A DNA stretch of 64,000 bases from assembly GCF_002699855.1 (NCBI RefSeq), contig NZ_LKBW01000024.1:1-64000 (forward strand), read 5' to 3'. The position numbers and the translations under genes were made by a program. The stretch comes from Pseudomonas amygdali (GTDB lineage Bacteria > Pseudomonadota > Gammaproteobacteria > Pseudomonadales > Pseudomonadaceae). Position 1 is the stretch's first letter. Each line of letters begins with the position of its first letter. Shown here piece after piece: positions 10,398 through 20,229 of this stretch. Below the pieces are notes generated by a model, which saw nothing but the letters and a program-made list of their open reading frames with translations, did no database searches and was not told the origin of the DNA.

Positions 10398-11268
10398 ACC
10401 AGCTCCTCTTCATCAGCGCCCAGGTACGCAGCAATCACTTTCGGATCGTTGCGGATCTGTTCCGGCCCGCCCGCGGCAATCACGTTGCCATGGTCGAGCA
10501 CCACAATATCGTCGGAAATCCCCATCACCATGCCCATGTCGTGCTCGATCAGCACAATGGTCATGTCGTGTTCATCGCGCAGCAGTCGGATCATGCCGCT
10601 GAGCGCCTCGGTTTCCTGCGGGTTGAGACCGGCAGCCGGTTCATCCAGGCAGATCACCTGCGGACGCGTGCACATGGCCCGGGCGATTTCCAGACGACGT
10701 TGCTGCCCGTAGGACAGCTCTCCGGCCAGACGATTGGCGCAGTCCACCAGGTCCACGACTTCCAGCCAGTAGAACGCCGTATTGAGCGCATCCTCTTCAG
10801 CCTTGCGATAGCCTTTGGTGTTGAGATCCCGCTGATCAGGCTGCGGTTGACCCACATGTGCTGGGCAACCAGCAGGTTTTCAACGACCGACATTTCCTTG
10901 AACAGACGAATGTTCTGAAACGTACGCGCCAGCCCTGCCCTGTTGACCAGATGGGTACCGCCGAACATTTTGTAGTACACCCGGCTGAAGAAGCTTTTCG
11001 GCGAAACAAAGTCGGTCGCCTTGAACGACTCGCCCAGCAGCCTGATCACATTGGTGGTCTTGCCACGAGTATGCAGCTCGATGCGTCCGCCTGTGGCCTT
11101 GTAGAAGCCGGTCAGGCAGTTGAACACGGTGGTCTTGCCTGCGCCGTTGGGGCCGATCAGAGCGAAGATAGAGTTGCGGCGGACTTTGAGGCTGACATCG
11201 CTGAGAGCCTTGATGCCGCCGAAGTGCATCATCAGGTGCTCGACGGAAAGAATCACTTCATTACTCAT
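10394..11268 (-). pseudogene. livG: livG, branched-chain amino acid transporter ATPase, frameshifted
   Basis: The 5' frame from 11268 encodes a normal LivG N-terminus with Walker A (GPNGAGKTT), the Q-loop region ARTFQNIRLF and HMWVNRSLISGI. It then shifts out of frame, giving a 204-residue product ending at 10654. The rest (LNTKGYRKAEEDAL, signature LSYGQQRRLEIARA, Walker B ICLDEPAAGLNP, LIEHDM) continues in another frame to 10394. Restoring one base at about 10825 (plus strand GAGATCC back to GAGGATCC) gives a continuous 291-residue LivG. As read, the product lacks signature and Walker B and should be inactive. A sequencing error is the alternative. Confidence 0.85.
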
Positions 11269-12578
11269 CGCGCACCTCCTTCTGTCACCAGCGTACCCTT
11301 GCGCGGTTTCACGCCGGTACGGCTGATGCGGATCAGCCCGCGTGGGCGCCAGATCATCATCAACACCATCAGGATGCCGAACAGCAGCACGCGGTACTCG
11401 GAGAAGCTGCGCAACAGTTCAGGCGCAACGGTCAGCACGAACGCAGCGATAACCACCCCTACGGTCGACCCCATACCGCCCAGCACCACGATCGCCAGAA
11501 TCAGTGCAGACTCGAAGAAGGTGAACGACGTCGGGTTGACGAAGCCCTGATAGCTGGCGCAAAACACCCCGGCCAGTCCCGCCGTCGAAGCACCAATGGT
11601 GAACGCCGAGAGCTTGACCAGAACATGATTGAGGCCCATCGAACGGCAGGCGATCTCGTCCTCGCGCAGGGCTTCCCAAGCGCGGCCGATCGGCATGCGA
11701 GTCAGACGATGCTTGATGAACAACACGGCCAGCACGACGAGAAACAGCACGGTGTAGATGAACAGGAATTTCAGGTCCGGGTTGTAATCGAAGCCGAAAT
11801 ATTCATGAATCGGAATGCCACCATCCTTGGCACGACGCCCGAACTCCAGGCCGAAAAAGGTCGGTGACGGCACCGGTACACCATTCGGGCCGCCGGTGAA
11901 CGACAGCCAGTTGTTCAGCACCAGACGGATGATTTCCCCGAACCCCAACGTCACGATGGCCAGATAATCGCCATGCATGCGTAACACCGGAAAGCCCAGA
12001 ATACATCCGGCCAGCGCTGCCGCAATTGCCGCCAGCGGCAGCGCCGACCAGAAGCCCAGGCCAAGGTACTGATAGCCAAGCGCCAGACCATAGGCTCCGA
12101 TGGCATAGAACGCCACGTAGCCCAGATCGAGCAGGCCGGCCAGGCCGACCACGATATTCAGGCCAAGCCCCAGCAATACGTAGATCAGCCCGAGGATAAC
12201 CACGGTCAGAATGTACTTGTTGGCGAAGATCGGAAACACGATGGCAATCACGATCAGTAGCGGAATGATCCAGTACAGGCGGGACTTGTGATCAGGCTTG
12301 AGCACATGCACCCCGGAGTCGGAGCTTTCGAAGCTCTGGGAAACACGTATGCCTTTGGGTGTTTGCAGAAACAGGCTGATCAGAAAACGACCGACCATGA
12401 CCACGGCCACCAGCCAGGCCACGCGAGTGGGTTGCAGGTTGAAGCTGTAGCCATCGAGCACTATCCCGACGATGGGACCGAACACGATCAGCGCCAGCAG
12501 CCCCGCGACCACGGCATCTATCAGGCTTTTCTTGATTTCAACAGGTTTGACGACAGGAGCAGCAACAGGAGCGGACAT
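11265..12578 (-). CDS. livM: Branched-chain amino acid ABC transporter permease LivM
   Basis: 437 residues of inner-membrane permease. Several hydrophobic helices are visible from about residue 17 (IDAVVAGLLALIVFGPIVGI) to the C-terminus, with the LivM core from IFANKYILTVVILGLIYVLLG onward and the EAA-like loop PIGRAWEALREDEIACRSMG contacting the ATPases. The N-terminal extension before the core is normal for Pseudomonas LivM. It overlaps livG by 4 bp and starts 2 bp after the livH stop, all on one transcript. Confidence 0.95.
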   Translation of the reverse strand: MSAPVAAPVVKPVEIKKSLIDAVVAGLLALIVFGPIVGIVLDGYSFNLQPTRVAWLVAVVMVGRFLISLFLQTPKGIRVSQSFESSDSGVHVLKPDHKSRLYWIIPLLIVIAIVFPIFANKYILTVVILGLIYVLLGLGLNIVVGLAGLLDLGYVAFYAIGAYGLALGYQYLGLGFWSALPLAAIAAALAGCILGFPVLRMHGDYLAIVTLGFGEIIRLVLNNWLSFTGGPNGVPVPSPTFFGLEFGRRAKDGGIPIHEYFGFDYNPDLKFLFIYTVLFLVVLAVLFIKHRLTRMPIGRAWEALREDEIACRSMGLNHVLVKLSAFTIGASTAGLAGVFCASYQGFVNPTSFTFFESALILAIVVLGGMGSTVGVVIAAFVLTVAPELLRSFSEYRVLLFGILMVLMMIWRPRGLIRISRTGVKPRKGTLVTEGGAR

Positions 12579-12580
12579 AC

Positions 12581-13495
<915 letters not shown>

Positions 13496-13589
13496 CACGC
13501 ACGCTCACACTGAAAGGCAGCTCAGCACCCCGCCGATCACACCCTCGTGAGGTGCGACCGACAGGTCCGAAAACAATAAAAGAGATGCA

Positions 13590-13609
13590 GGCTCGCTCAT
13601 GGGCGAGCC
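13590..13609 (-). terminator. Hairpin between livK and livH (attenuator-like)
   Basis: Stem GGCTCGC/GCGAGCC with a 6-nt loop. On the minus strand a T-rich stretch (CTCTTTTATTGTTTT) begins several bases after the stem. Partial termination here would explain higher expression of the binding protein than of the transporter genes. Confidence 0.5.
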
Positions 13610-13656
13610 CATCACCGGGTCAACGTCTGCCGGGCAGAACTGACACGAGGTCTATC

Positions 13657-14793
13657 TCACTTCTGTTTTTCGAGTTGCTTGTATTTGCCGGCGGCGTCCC
13701 ACTGGTAAACAACGTAGTCGGAAACTTTCAGGTCGCCCTTGGCATCCCAGGCTTTTTCACCCATGACGGTCTTGACCGGGTGCGCTTTAAGCCACTCTGC
13801 GGCTTTGTCGCCCTTGTTGGATTTGGCACCATTGAAACCGGCAGCCAGGGCCTGTATCGAAGCGTACGCGTAGAGGGTATAGCCTTCAGGCTCGTAACCG
13901 GACTTGCGGAATTCGTCCACGACTGCCTTGCTGTCCGGCAGTACGCGCGGGTCGGCACCGAAGGTCATGTACACGCCGTCTACGTATTGCGCACCACCGG
14001 CAGTGGTGACCAGTTCGTCAGTCACGATGCCGTCATCGGACATGAACTTGACGTCCTTGAGGCCCTGCTCGCGCATCTGGCGAACCAGTGGACCGGCCTC
14101 CGGATGCAGGCCACCGAAATACACAACGTCGGCACCGGTCGAACGGATTTTCGTTACCAGCGCACTGAAATCCTTTTCGCCTCGGGTCAGCCCCTCCTCA
14201 AGTACCGGCTTCACGCCACGCGCTACCAGTTGTTTGGCAGTGGCATCAGCAAGCCCTTTGCCGTACGTGTCCTTGTCATTGATGACCGCGACTTTCTTGC
14301 CCTTGAGCACATCAACGATGTAATCACCGGCGACCACACCTTGCTGATCGTCACGGCCACACATGCGGAACATTTCCTTCAGGCCACGCTCGGTCACCGT
14401 CGGGTTGGTCGAACCCGGCGTGATGGCAATTACTCCCGCATCGCTGTAAACCTCTGAAGCAGGAATGGTCGATGACGAGCAGAAGTGGCCGACCACCCCG
14501 ATCACCTTGTCGTTATCGACCAGACGGTTGGCCACCGCCACGGCCTGTTTCGGCTCACAGGCGTCATCGCCTGCGACCAGCACGATTTTTTCCCCGTTCA
14601 CACCGCCCGCAGCGTTGATCGCGTCGGCCGCAGCCTGCGCACCTTTCATGTACTGCTGCCCAAATGATGCGTTCGCGCCGGTCATCGGACCCGCAACGCC
14701 GATTTTCACGTCCGCCTGTGCAAACGAAGACACGCCCAATGCAGTTGCCACTGCGATTGCCAGAAAACCTTTCCTGTAAAACGTATGCGACAT
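13657..14793 (-). CDS. livK: LIV-type branched-chain amino acid periplasmic binding protein
   Basis: A 378-residue type I periplasmic binding protein. The signal peptide MSHTFYRKGFLAIAVATALG runs to about residue 27 (AQA|DVKIG). The mature protein has the family segments AGPMTGANASFGQQ, DDACEPKQAVAVANRLV and VVGHFCSSSTIPASEVYSDAG, whose Ser/Thr residues contact the amino-acid backbone. It delivers leucine, isoleucine, valine or related amino acids to LivHMGF. The order livK-livH-livM-livG-livF is classic. A phased repeat array lies about 160-260 bp upstream. Confidence 0.92.
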   Translation of the reverse strand: MSHTFYRKGFLAIAVATALGVSSFAQADVKIGVAGPMTGANASFGQQYMKGAQAAADAINAAGGVNGEKIVLVAGDDACEPKQAVAVANRLVDNDKVIGVVGHFCSSSTIPASEVYSDAGVIAITPGSTNPTVTERGLKEMFRMCGRDDQQGVVAGDYIVDVLKGKKVAVINDKDTYGKGLADATAKQLVARGVKPVLEEGLTRGEKDFSALVTKIRSTGADVVYFGGLHPEAGPLVRQMREQGLKDVKFMSDDGIVTDELVTTAGGAQYVDGVYMTFGADPRVLPDSKAVVDEFRKSGYEPEGYTLYAYASIQALAAGFNGAKSNKGDKAAEWLKAHPVKTVMGEKAWDAKGDLKVSDYVVYQWDAAGKYKQLEKQK

Positions 14794-15298
14794 GAGTGGT
14801 GCTCCTGAGGATATTTTTTTAATTAGCAGTGCGGTTACATGATTGCCCGGATACGCGTTTGCTTAGAGCAAGGCCCGTGCCATCACTTTTTTCTTATTGA
14901 AAATGTCATGCGTTTCCAGCCATTCAATAACACGACTGCTCAAGTCGCTGGCCGTACAACCGCTTGAGACGCCAAAGGTGCAACCCTCCCCATAAAAAGT
15001 GCAACCCAAGCCAGATCAAATAGCAACCCGACCCAAGACCTTTGGACAACCCACCTGTAACAACACGCGTCACCGAATTGCACACGCCCGGTGCGCGAAC
15101 GCTACGAGACGCACCATTTGAGGCTAGCGGATTCAGCCGCAACTGCCGGAATCAACGCCTTAATCTGAAAAACACGTCACGTAACCGCAGTAATAACCTT
15201 CCCGCATGCGACCGACAAACGACCTTTAAGCGAGATATCATTCCGATTATTCATAGTGACCGTGTCTGCACCCTCGCGCCTCGAACAGAGAAACCATC
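14794..15298. promoter_or_regulatory. Divergent control region between livK and the LysR-type gene
   Basis: 505 bp without a credible gene. It must hold the promoters of livK (leftward) and of the LysR-type regulator (rightward). The middle contains the phased CAACC repeat array at 14956-15052. A run of T and AATTAG precedes livK. I could not identify a convincing -35/-10 pair by eye. Confidence 0.6.
14956..15052 (-). repeat. Five helically phased (G/A)CAACC direct repeats
   Basis: The plus strand has CAACC at 14957, 14981, 15002, 15024 and 15047, spaced 24, 21, 22 and 23 bp, that is about two helical turns. Three copies extend to GCAACCC (GGGTTGC on the livK strand). Same-face direct repeats upstream of a transporter gene suggest a multimeric regulator-binding site. 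The binding protein is unknown; the adjacent LysR-type protein or an Lrp-type protein are candidates. Confidence 0.5.
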
Positions 15299-16204
15299 AT
15301 GCTGAACAAACGTCATCTGCCCTCGATAGCCGCATTGCAATGCTTTGAGGCGGTGACCCGGCAGCTGAGCTTCACCCGCGCGGCCGAAGAACTCAACCTG
15401 ACCCAGAGCGCCGTCAGCAAACAGGTTGCGCAGCTTGAGGAGCTGGTTCAGCACCTGCTGTTTCAGCGCGTCCGCCGCCGTTTGCAGTTGACGCCAGCCG
15501 GGGCGCTGTATCTGGCCGAAGTGCGCAAGATCCTGACCCAGATAGAGATGTCCACGCACTTCCTGCGCTCTTACGGCGGAGAAACCGAGGTACTGCGGGT
15601 GTCCACGCCCTCGACGTTCGGTGCCCGGTGGCTGGTGCCACGCCTGAAGGGCTGGCGCTTGCGTCATCCGCATATTCACCTGGACCTGATCAACGAACAG
15701 GAGTCCGACGACCTGATCAAGGGACGTTGCGACGTGTCGTTCTACTTCGGTCAGGCCGCCATACCGGGCGCGGAAAGCGTGAAGCTGTTTGGCGAAGAAC
15801 TGGTAGCGGTGTGTTCACCCGAGAGCCTGCCGGTTGAACCCCTCAGCGACCCGACTCAGTTGAGCGAACTGGTCCTGCTGCAGAATGCCTTCCGCCCCGA
15901 GGCCTGGCACGAATGGTTCGAAAGCCAGGGTTATCACACCGACCATAGCTATCACGGGCCGCGTTTTGAGACGTTCTATATGTGCATCCGCGCCGCACAG
16001 GTTGGCTGCGGAGTTGCGCTGCTGCCACGCTTTCTGGTCGAGGAGGAACTGGCCGAGGGCAAACTGGTGATTGCCTGGGATTACGCATTGCCCAGCACTA
16101 ACAGTGCGTACTACCTGTCCTATCCGGAACACACTGCCGACGTGCCCAAAATCCGGGTTTTTCTGCAGTGGATGCTGGAACAGTTGGATCAACCGGCCCG
16201 TTAA
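15299..16204 (+). CDS. LysR-type transcriptional regulator (GcvA-like)
   Basis: A 301-residue LTTR. The N-terminal winged helix-turn-helix is at residues 6-64 (RAAEELNLTQSAVSKQVAQL), and the C-terminal periplasmic-binding-like effector domain runs from about 92, beginning LRVSTPSTFGARWLVPRL as in the GcvA subgroup. It is divergent from the liv transporter, so control of that operon is the simplest inference. It could instead control pncB-nadE downstream, which starts 100 bp after its stop. The start follows a weak AGAG. Confidence 0.85.
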   Translation: MLNKRHLPSIAALQCFEAVTRQLSFTRAAEELNLTQSAVSKQVAQLEELVQHLLFQRVRRRLQLTPAGALYLAEVRKILTQIEMSTHFLRSYGGETEVLRVSTPSTFGARWLVPRLKGWRLRHPHIHLDLINEQESDDLIKGRCDVSFYFGQAAIPGAESVKLFGEELVAVCSPESLPVEPLSDPTQLSELVLLQNAFRPEAWHEWFESQGYHTDHSYHGPRFETFYMCIRAAQVGCGVALLPRFLVEEELAEGKLVIAWDYALPSTNSAYYLSYPEHTADVPKIRVFLQWMLEQLDQPAR

Positions 16205-16303
16205 GGGCGACAATGCCCACCCATCCGGCCGTGAGCTTTCCGTGGTGACAGACAGGAAGTCGCGGGTCCGACATTATCCGGCTGCTCTGGAGAGCCCGAT
16301 TCA

Positions 16304-17527
16304 ATGAGCGAGAGCGCCTTTTCAAATCGTATCGTGCAAAGCCTGCTCGACACCGATTTCTACAAGCTGACCATGATGCAGGCAGTGCTGCACAACTACC
16401 CCAACGTCGACGTTGAGTGGGAGTTTCGGTGCCGCAACGGGGAGGATCTTCGCCCCTATCTGGACGAGATCAGACACCAGATCGAGTTGCTGTGCGAGCT
16501 GTCCCTGAGCCCGGAACACCTGGCTTTTCTGGAGCGCATCACGTTCATAAAACCGGACTTTCTGAGGTTTCTGGGACTGTTCCGCTTTAACACCCGCTAT
16601 GTGAAAACCAGCATCGAAAACGATGAGCTGTGCATTCGCCTGCACGGCCCCTGGTTGCACGTCATTCTGTTCGAAGTGCCACTGCTGGCGATCGTCAGTG
16701 AGGTGCGTAACCGGCACCGCTATCCTGACACCCTGCTCAGTCAGGCGCGGGATCGTCTGTATGACAAGTTCGAATGGCTGACCACTCATGCCACGGCCGA
16801 TGAACTGGCCGAGCTGAAAGTGGCAGACTTCGGCACGCGCAGGCGTTTTTCCTATCGCGTGCAGGAAGAAATGCTTGGCGTCCTGAAAAATGACTTCCCA
16901 GGCCAGTTTGTCGGCACCAGCAACGTTCATCTGGCCCGTCAGCTTGACCTGAAACCACTGGGCACAATGGCTCATGAATGGATCATGGCCCACCAGCAAC
17001 TGGGACCGCGCCTGATCGACAGCCAGATCGCCGCGCTTGATTGCTGGGTTCGCGAGTACCGCGGCCTGCTGGGTATCGCGCTGACAGACTGCATCACCAC
17101 TGACGCATTCCTGAATGACTTCGATCTGTACTTCGCCAAACTGTTCGACGGTTTGCGCCATGATTCGGGCGACCCGGTGAAGTGGGCCGAAAAATGCATC
17201 TCGCATTACCAGAAGCTCGGTATCGACCCGATGAGCAAGACGCTGGTGTTTTCCGACGGGCTGAACCTGCCCAAGGCACTCGACATCTTCCGGGCGTTGC
17301 GCGGACGCATCAATGTCAGCTTCGGGATCGGCACCAACCTGACCGCCGACATACCCGGCATCGCGCCCATGAACATGGTGCTGAAAATGACCGCATGCGC
17401 CGGTCAGGCTGTGGCAAAGATTTCCGACGAGCCCGGCAAGACGCAGTGCAAGGACCCGAACTTTGTCGCCTACCTGCGACATGTGTTCAAGGTGCCGGAT
17501 TTGCCGAGCCCTGAAAAACCAGCTTGA
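16304..17527 (+). CDS. pncB: Nicotinate phosphoribosyltransferase
   Basis: 407 residues, typical for PncB. It converts nicotinate, PRPP and ATP to nicotinate mononucleotide in the Preiss-Handler salvage route. The N-terminal [20 protein letters not shown] segment is a family hallmark. The PRPP-binding region includes [30 protein letters not shown] and the later VFSDGLN and SFGIGTNLT motifs. It stands 26 bp upstream of nadE in the same direction, so a two-gene NAD salvage operon is likely. Confidence 0.95.
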   Translation: MSESAFSNRIVQSLLDTDFYKLTMMQAVLHNYPNVDVEWEFRCRNGEDLRPYLDEIRHQIELLCELSLSPEHLAFLERITFIKPDFLRFLGLFRFNTRYVKTSIENDELCIRLHGPWLHVILFEVPLLAIVSEVRNRHRYPDTLLSQARDRLYDKFEWLTTHATADELAELKVADFGTRRRFSYRVQEEMLGVLKNDFPGQFVGTSNVHLARQLDLKPLGTMAHEWIMAHQQLGPRLIDSQIAALDCWVREYRGLLGIALTDCITTDAFLNDFDLYFAKLFDGLRHDSGDPVKWAEKCISHYQKLGIDPMSKTLVFSDGLNLPKALDIFRALRGRINVSFGIGTNLTADIPGIAPMNMVLKMTACAGQAVAKISDEPGKTQCKDPNFVAYLRHVFKVPDLPSPEKPA

Positions 17528-17553
17528 ATTGTCCTATTTACGAGGAGTGAATC

Positions 17554-18381
17554 ATGCACGCCGTACAGCGCCAGATTGCTGAACAGCTCAAGGTCCAGCC
17601 ACCTTTCGCGGACCAGAACGCGCTACAGGCCGAAGTCGCCCGCCGCGTCAGTTTCATCAAGGAATGCCTGCAGAACGCACGGCTCAAGACCCTGGTGCTC
17701 GGCATCAGCGGCGGGGTCGACTCACTGACGGCCGGCTTGCTCGCTCAGCGTGCGGTGAAGGAATTGCGCGCGAGCACAGGCGATAACAGCTACCGCTTTA
17801 TCGCCGTGCGTCTGCCCTATGTCGTGCAGGCCGATGAGCACGAAGCCCAGGCCTCGGTCGACTTCATCGAGCCGGACGAGCGCCATACCATCAACATCGG
17901 TAGCAGCGTCAAGGCGCTGGCTGCCGAGGTGAAGGCGTTCGATGGGCTGCCGGCCAGCTCGGTGGATTTCGTCCTCGGCAATACCAAGGCGCGCATGCGC
18001 ATGGTCGCGCAGTACACCGTCGCCGGCGCTTATCAGGGGCTGGTGATCGGTACTGACCACGCTGCCGAAGCGGTCATGGGCTTCTTCACCAAGTTCGGCG
18101 ACGGCGCATGCGATCTGGCGCCGTTGAGCGGTCTGGTGAAAAACCAGGTACGCGCTATTGCCCGCCATTTCGGCGCACCGGAATCACTGGTCGAGAAAGT
18201 ACCGACGGCGGACCTGGAAGACCTGTCCCCCGGCAAACCGGACGAAGCCTCGCACGGCGTGACCTACGCCGAGATCGACGCTTTCCTGCACGGTGAACCG
18301 GTGCGTGAGGAAGCCTTCAAGATCATCTGCGAAACCTACGCCAAGACCCAGCACAAACGCGAGCTGCCGTACGCGCCTTGA
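17554..18381 (+). CDS. nadE: NH3-dependent NAD+ synthetase
   Basis: 275 residues, the size of ammonia-dependent NadE without a glutaminase domain. It amidates deamido-NAD using ATP, the last step of NAD synthesis. The PP-loop [11 protein letters not shown] (from about residue 52) binds ATP pyrophosphate. [25 protein letters not shown], spread over about residues 166-190, is the NadE family signature. GGAG lies 8 nt before the ATG. It is co-oriented with pncB and separated from azurin by a tandem repeat block. Confidence 0.95.
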   Translation: MHAVQRQIAEQLKVQPPFADQNALQAEVARRVSFIKECLQNARLKTLVLGISGGVDSLTAGLLAQRAVKELRASTGDNSYRFIAVRLPYVVQADEHEAQASVDFIEPDERHTINIGSSVKALAAEVKAFDGLPASSVDFVLGNTKARMRMVAQYTVAGAYQGLVIGTDHAAEAVMGFFTKFGDGACDLAPLSGLVKNQVRAIARHFGAPESLVEKVPTADLEDLSPGKPDEASHGVTYAEIDAFLHGEPVREEAFKIICETYAKTQHKRELPYAP

Positions 18382-18416
18382 GTGGGTGCGTGCGGAACGA
18401 GAGAGCAGCAACACCA

Positions 18417-18735
18417 TCGTGCCCATGCTCCGCGTGGGTACGCCTTTCTGGACGCTCTGCGTCCGTTCCTGAATGTGCGGCGCGGCACAGTTCTGTGACG
18501 CAGAGCGTCACCCACGGCATTCCCACGCTGGAGCGTGCGGAACGATAATCTCAACTATCGTACGACGCTCTGCGTCTGGTCTTGCGTTTGCGGCGCGGCG
18601 CATATCTGCGACGCGGAGCGTCAACCAAGGCATCCCCACGCTGCGGCGTGCGGAACGATAATCTCAACTATCGTGCGACGCTCCGCGTCGGCATGCCGTT
18701 CTGGACGCTCCGCGTCCTCGTTCGGGGGCGTGTCA
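18417..18735. repeat. Tandem 113-bp extragenic repeats with GACGC-GCGTC palindromes
   Basis: The 354-bp gap between nadE and azurin is mostly repeat. GCGGCGCGGC recurs at 18477 and 18590, and CGGAACGATAATCTCAAC recurs at 18538 and 18651, both 113 bp apart. Each unit carries palindromic GACGCTCTGCGTC or GACGCAGAGCGTC arms with covarying C/T and A/G positions. I recall similar sequences scattered between P. syringae genes. About two full units plus partial flanks are present. Confidence 0.8.
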
Positions 18736-19182
18736 TTACTTCAGGGTCACAGCGCCTTTCATCATGCTGATGTGCCCTGGAAATGTGCAGAAGAACTGAT
18801 ATTCCTGTGCCGGGTCCAGCTTCGATACATCAAAGGTAACCGAGTCTTTTTCACCAGCGCCGATGACTTTGGTGTGGGCGATGACGCGGCTGTCGTCGGG
18901 CTTCAGGTAATCCTTGTCGATGCCGACAGCCATGCCGTCGGTAACGATTGCCTGGGTATCGGACTTCTTGCTCAGCACCCAGTTATGGCCCATGACATTC
19001 TTCGGCAGGCTGCCGGAGTGCGTCAGGTTGACGGTGAATTCCTTGCAGCTCTTGTCGATCTCAATGGCTTTGGTGTTGTACATCATTTGATCGGTCGAAT
19101 CGACTGTGGCCGAACACTCGGCAGCCAGCAACTGGCTACTGGCCAACGACAACAGCGAAATCGCTACAAGCTTGCGAATCAT
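18736..19182 (-). CDS. azu: Azurin, blue copper protein
   Basis: 148 residues with a 20-residue signal peptide ([25 protein letters not shown]) and a 128-residue cupredoxin, like P. aeruginosa azurin. Copper ligands in mature numbering are H46 (MGHNW), C112 and H117 (FFCTFPGH) and M121 (ISMMKG). Cys3 and Cys26 form the conserved disulfide. It is a periplasmic one-electron carrier linked to denitrification or to oxidative-stress responses. It has its own short upstream region and stands apart from the transglutaminase operon, which ends about 150 bp upstream with a hairpin. Confidence 0.97.
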   Translation of the reverse strand: MIRKLVAISLLSLASSQLLAAECSATVDSTDQMMYNTKAIEIDKSCKEFTVNLTHSGSLPKNVMGHNWVLSKKSDTQAIVTDGMAVGIDKDYLKPDDSRVIAHTKVIGAGEKDSVTFDVSKLDPAQEYQFFCTFPGHISMMKGAVTLK

Positions 19183-19283
19183 TTGAATCTCCAGGGCAGG
19201 ACTTGATTAACGTGATAACTGACGTAAGAAGAGAGTGCCCGATCAGGGCCGGGGTTCCAAGGACGTGCGTCAAATGGTCCCTC

Positions 19284-19305
19284 GGGCGCTCGCGACGGAG
19301 CGCCC
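19284..19305 (-). terminator. Hairpin after the transglutaminase operon
   Basis: Perfect 8-bp stem GGGCGCTC/GAGCGCCC with a 6-nt loop, 30 bp beyond the stop of the 19336-20229 gene on the minus strand. No clear U-tract. Confidence 0.45.
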
Positions 19306-19335
19306 TTCTGAAGAACGATTCACGGGAGCAGGTAA

Positions 19336-20229
19336 TTAGGCGCTGACCGGCATCAACGTCACCCGGACATCGGGATCATGCGTGCCGCCGCCCAGAATCA
19401 CGCCGCGCAAAGGCGAGACGTCAGAGAAGTCACGCCCCCAGGCCAGGCTGATGTGCTCCAGCGCAGGTTGCACATTGTTGGTGGGGTCGAAGTCGACCCA
19501 GCCCGAAGCCGGACAGAACACCGATACCCAGGCGTGCGAGGCGTCGGCACCGATCAACCGAGGCTGGCCCGGTGGCGGCTGGGTCAGCAGATAGCCGCTC
19601 ACATAGCGCGCCGCCAGGCCACGAGAGCGTAGACACGCCAGCATCAAGTGGGCGAAGTCCTGACACACGCCTCGCCGCCGCTCCAGCACTTCCACCAGCG
19701 GCGTGGCGACCTGAGTGGCCTCTTCATCGAAGGTAAACTCCTCGAAGATCTTTTCCATCAAGGCCTGCACACACAGCAACAATGGACGGCCCGGCGGGAA
19801 ACAGACCTGCGAGAACTCGACGAATGAGCGCTTCAGGTGAACGTAGGGGGATTCGAAACGATAGCGGCAGGCCTCCAGAATATCTTCGGTCATCGGCTTG
19901 GCGCTGTATGTCAGCGCGCTGCGGGTAACTTCCCATTCGGGCGACAGATTGAAGTCCAGAAACGGCTTCTCCATCACCTCGATACGCAACCGCGCATTGA
20001 CCTGCAATTCATCATGTGGACGCTCGAAGGCCAGACGGGTCAGCGGGTTGCCGAATACATCCAGCTCATCGCGACGCGTGGTGGGTTCAGGAAGAATCTC
20101 CAGCGCCTGCTCGGTGCAACGCTGCCAGGGACTGCTGCGCGGCCACAGGTGCGCCAGTTGCTGGGCCAACGAGACCGGGCTGTCGTACTTGTAATGTGTG
20201 TCATGGAAAATCTGGTAGAAAGCGCTCAT
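19336..20229 (-). CDS. Transglutaminase-like protein (COG1305 type)
   Basis: 297 residues with no signal peptide, so probably cytoplasmic. The N-terminal beta-rich Bact_transglu_N domain covers about residues 1-85 (FHDTHYKYDSPVSLAQQ). The transglutaminase core follows with an intact catalytic triad: C189 (RRGVCQDFAHL), H232 (SHAWVSVF) and D248 (WVDFDPTNN). Bacterial members act on amide or isopeptide bonds, as proteases or cross-linkers. The start overlaps the stop of the ATP-grasp/alpha-E gene by one base (TGATG), so the two are co-translated. Its substrate is unknown. Confidence 0.85.
   Translation of the reverse strand: MSAFYQIFHDTHYKYDSPVSLAQQLAHLWPRSSPWQRCTEQALEILPEPTTRRDELDVFGNPLTRLAFERPHDELQVNARLRIEVMEKPFLDFNLSPEWEVTRSALTYSAKPMTEDILEACRYRFESPYVHLKRSFVEFSQVCFPPGRPLLLCVQALMEKIFEEFTFDEEATQVATPLVEVLERRRGVCQDFAHLMLACLRSRGLAARYVSGYLLTQPPPGQPRLIGADASHAWVSVFCPASGWVDFDPTNNVQPALEHISLAWGRDFSDVSPLRGVILGGGTHDPDVRVTLMPVSA

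Noticed and set aside
10815-10835. Programmed ribosomal frameshift in livG
   Set aside because: No slippery X-XXY-YYZ heptamer is found at the shift point. A simple one-base deletion explains the break.
13552-14457. 301-codon plus-strand open frame opposite livK
   Set aside because: It is a shadow in GC-rich coding DNA: the opposite strand encodes a complete LivK with signal peptide and family motifs, and this frame has no ribosome-binding site or recognisable motif.
14970-15030. Sigma-54 promoter upstream of livK (GG...GC elements near the GGGTTGC repeats)
   Set aside because: The GG and GC dinucleotides are separated by 8 bp instead of 10, and the apparent match is explained by the repeat array.
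18417-18735. CRISPR array between nadE and azurin
   Set aside because: The repeats are about 113 bp long, diverged and tandem, without short identical repeats separated by unique spacers, and no cas genes are present.
19200-19225. Anr/FNR box upstream of azurin
   Set aside because: TTGAT is present, but the second half-site does not match ATCAA at the required 4-bp spacing, and it lies only about 20 bp from the start codon.
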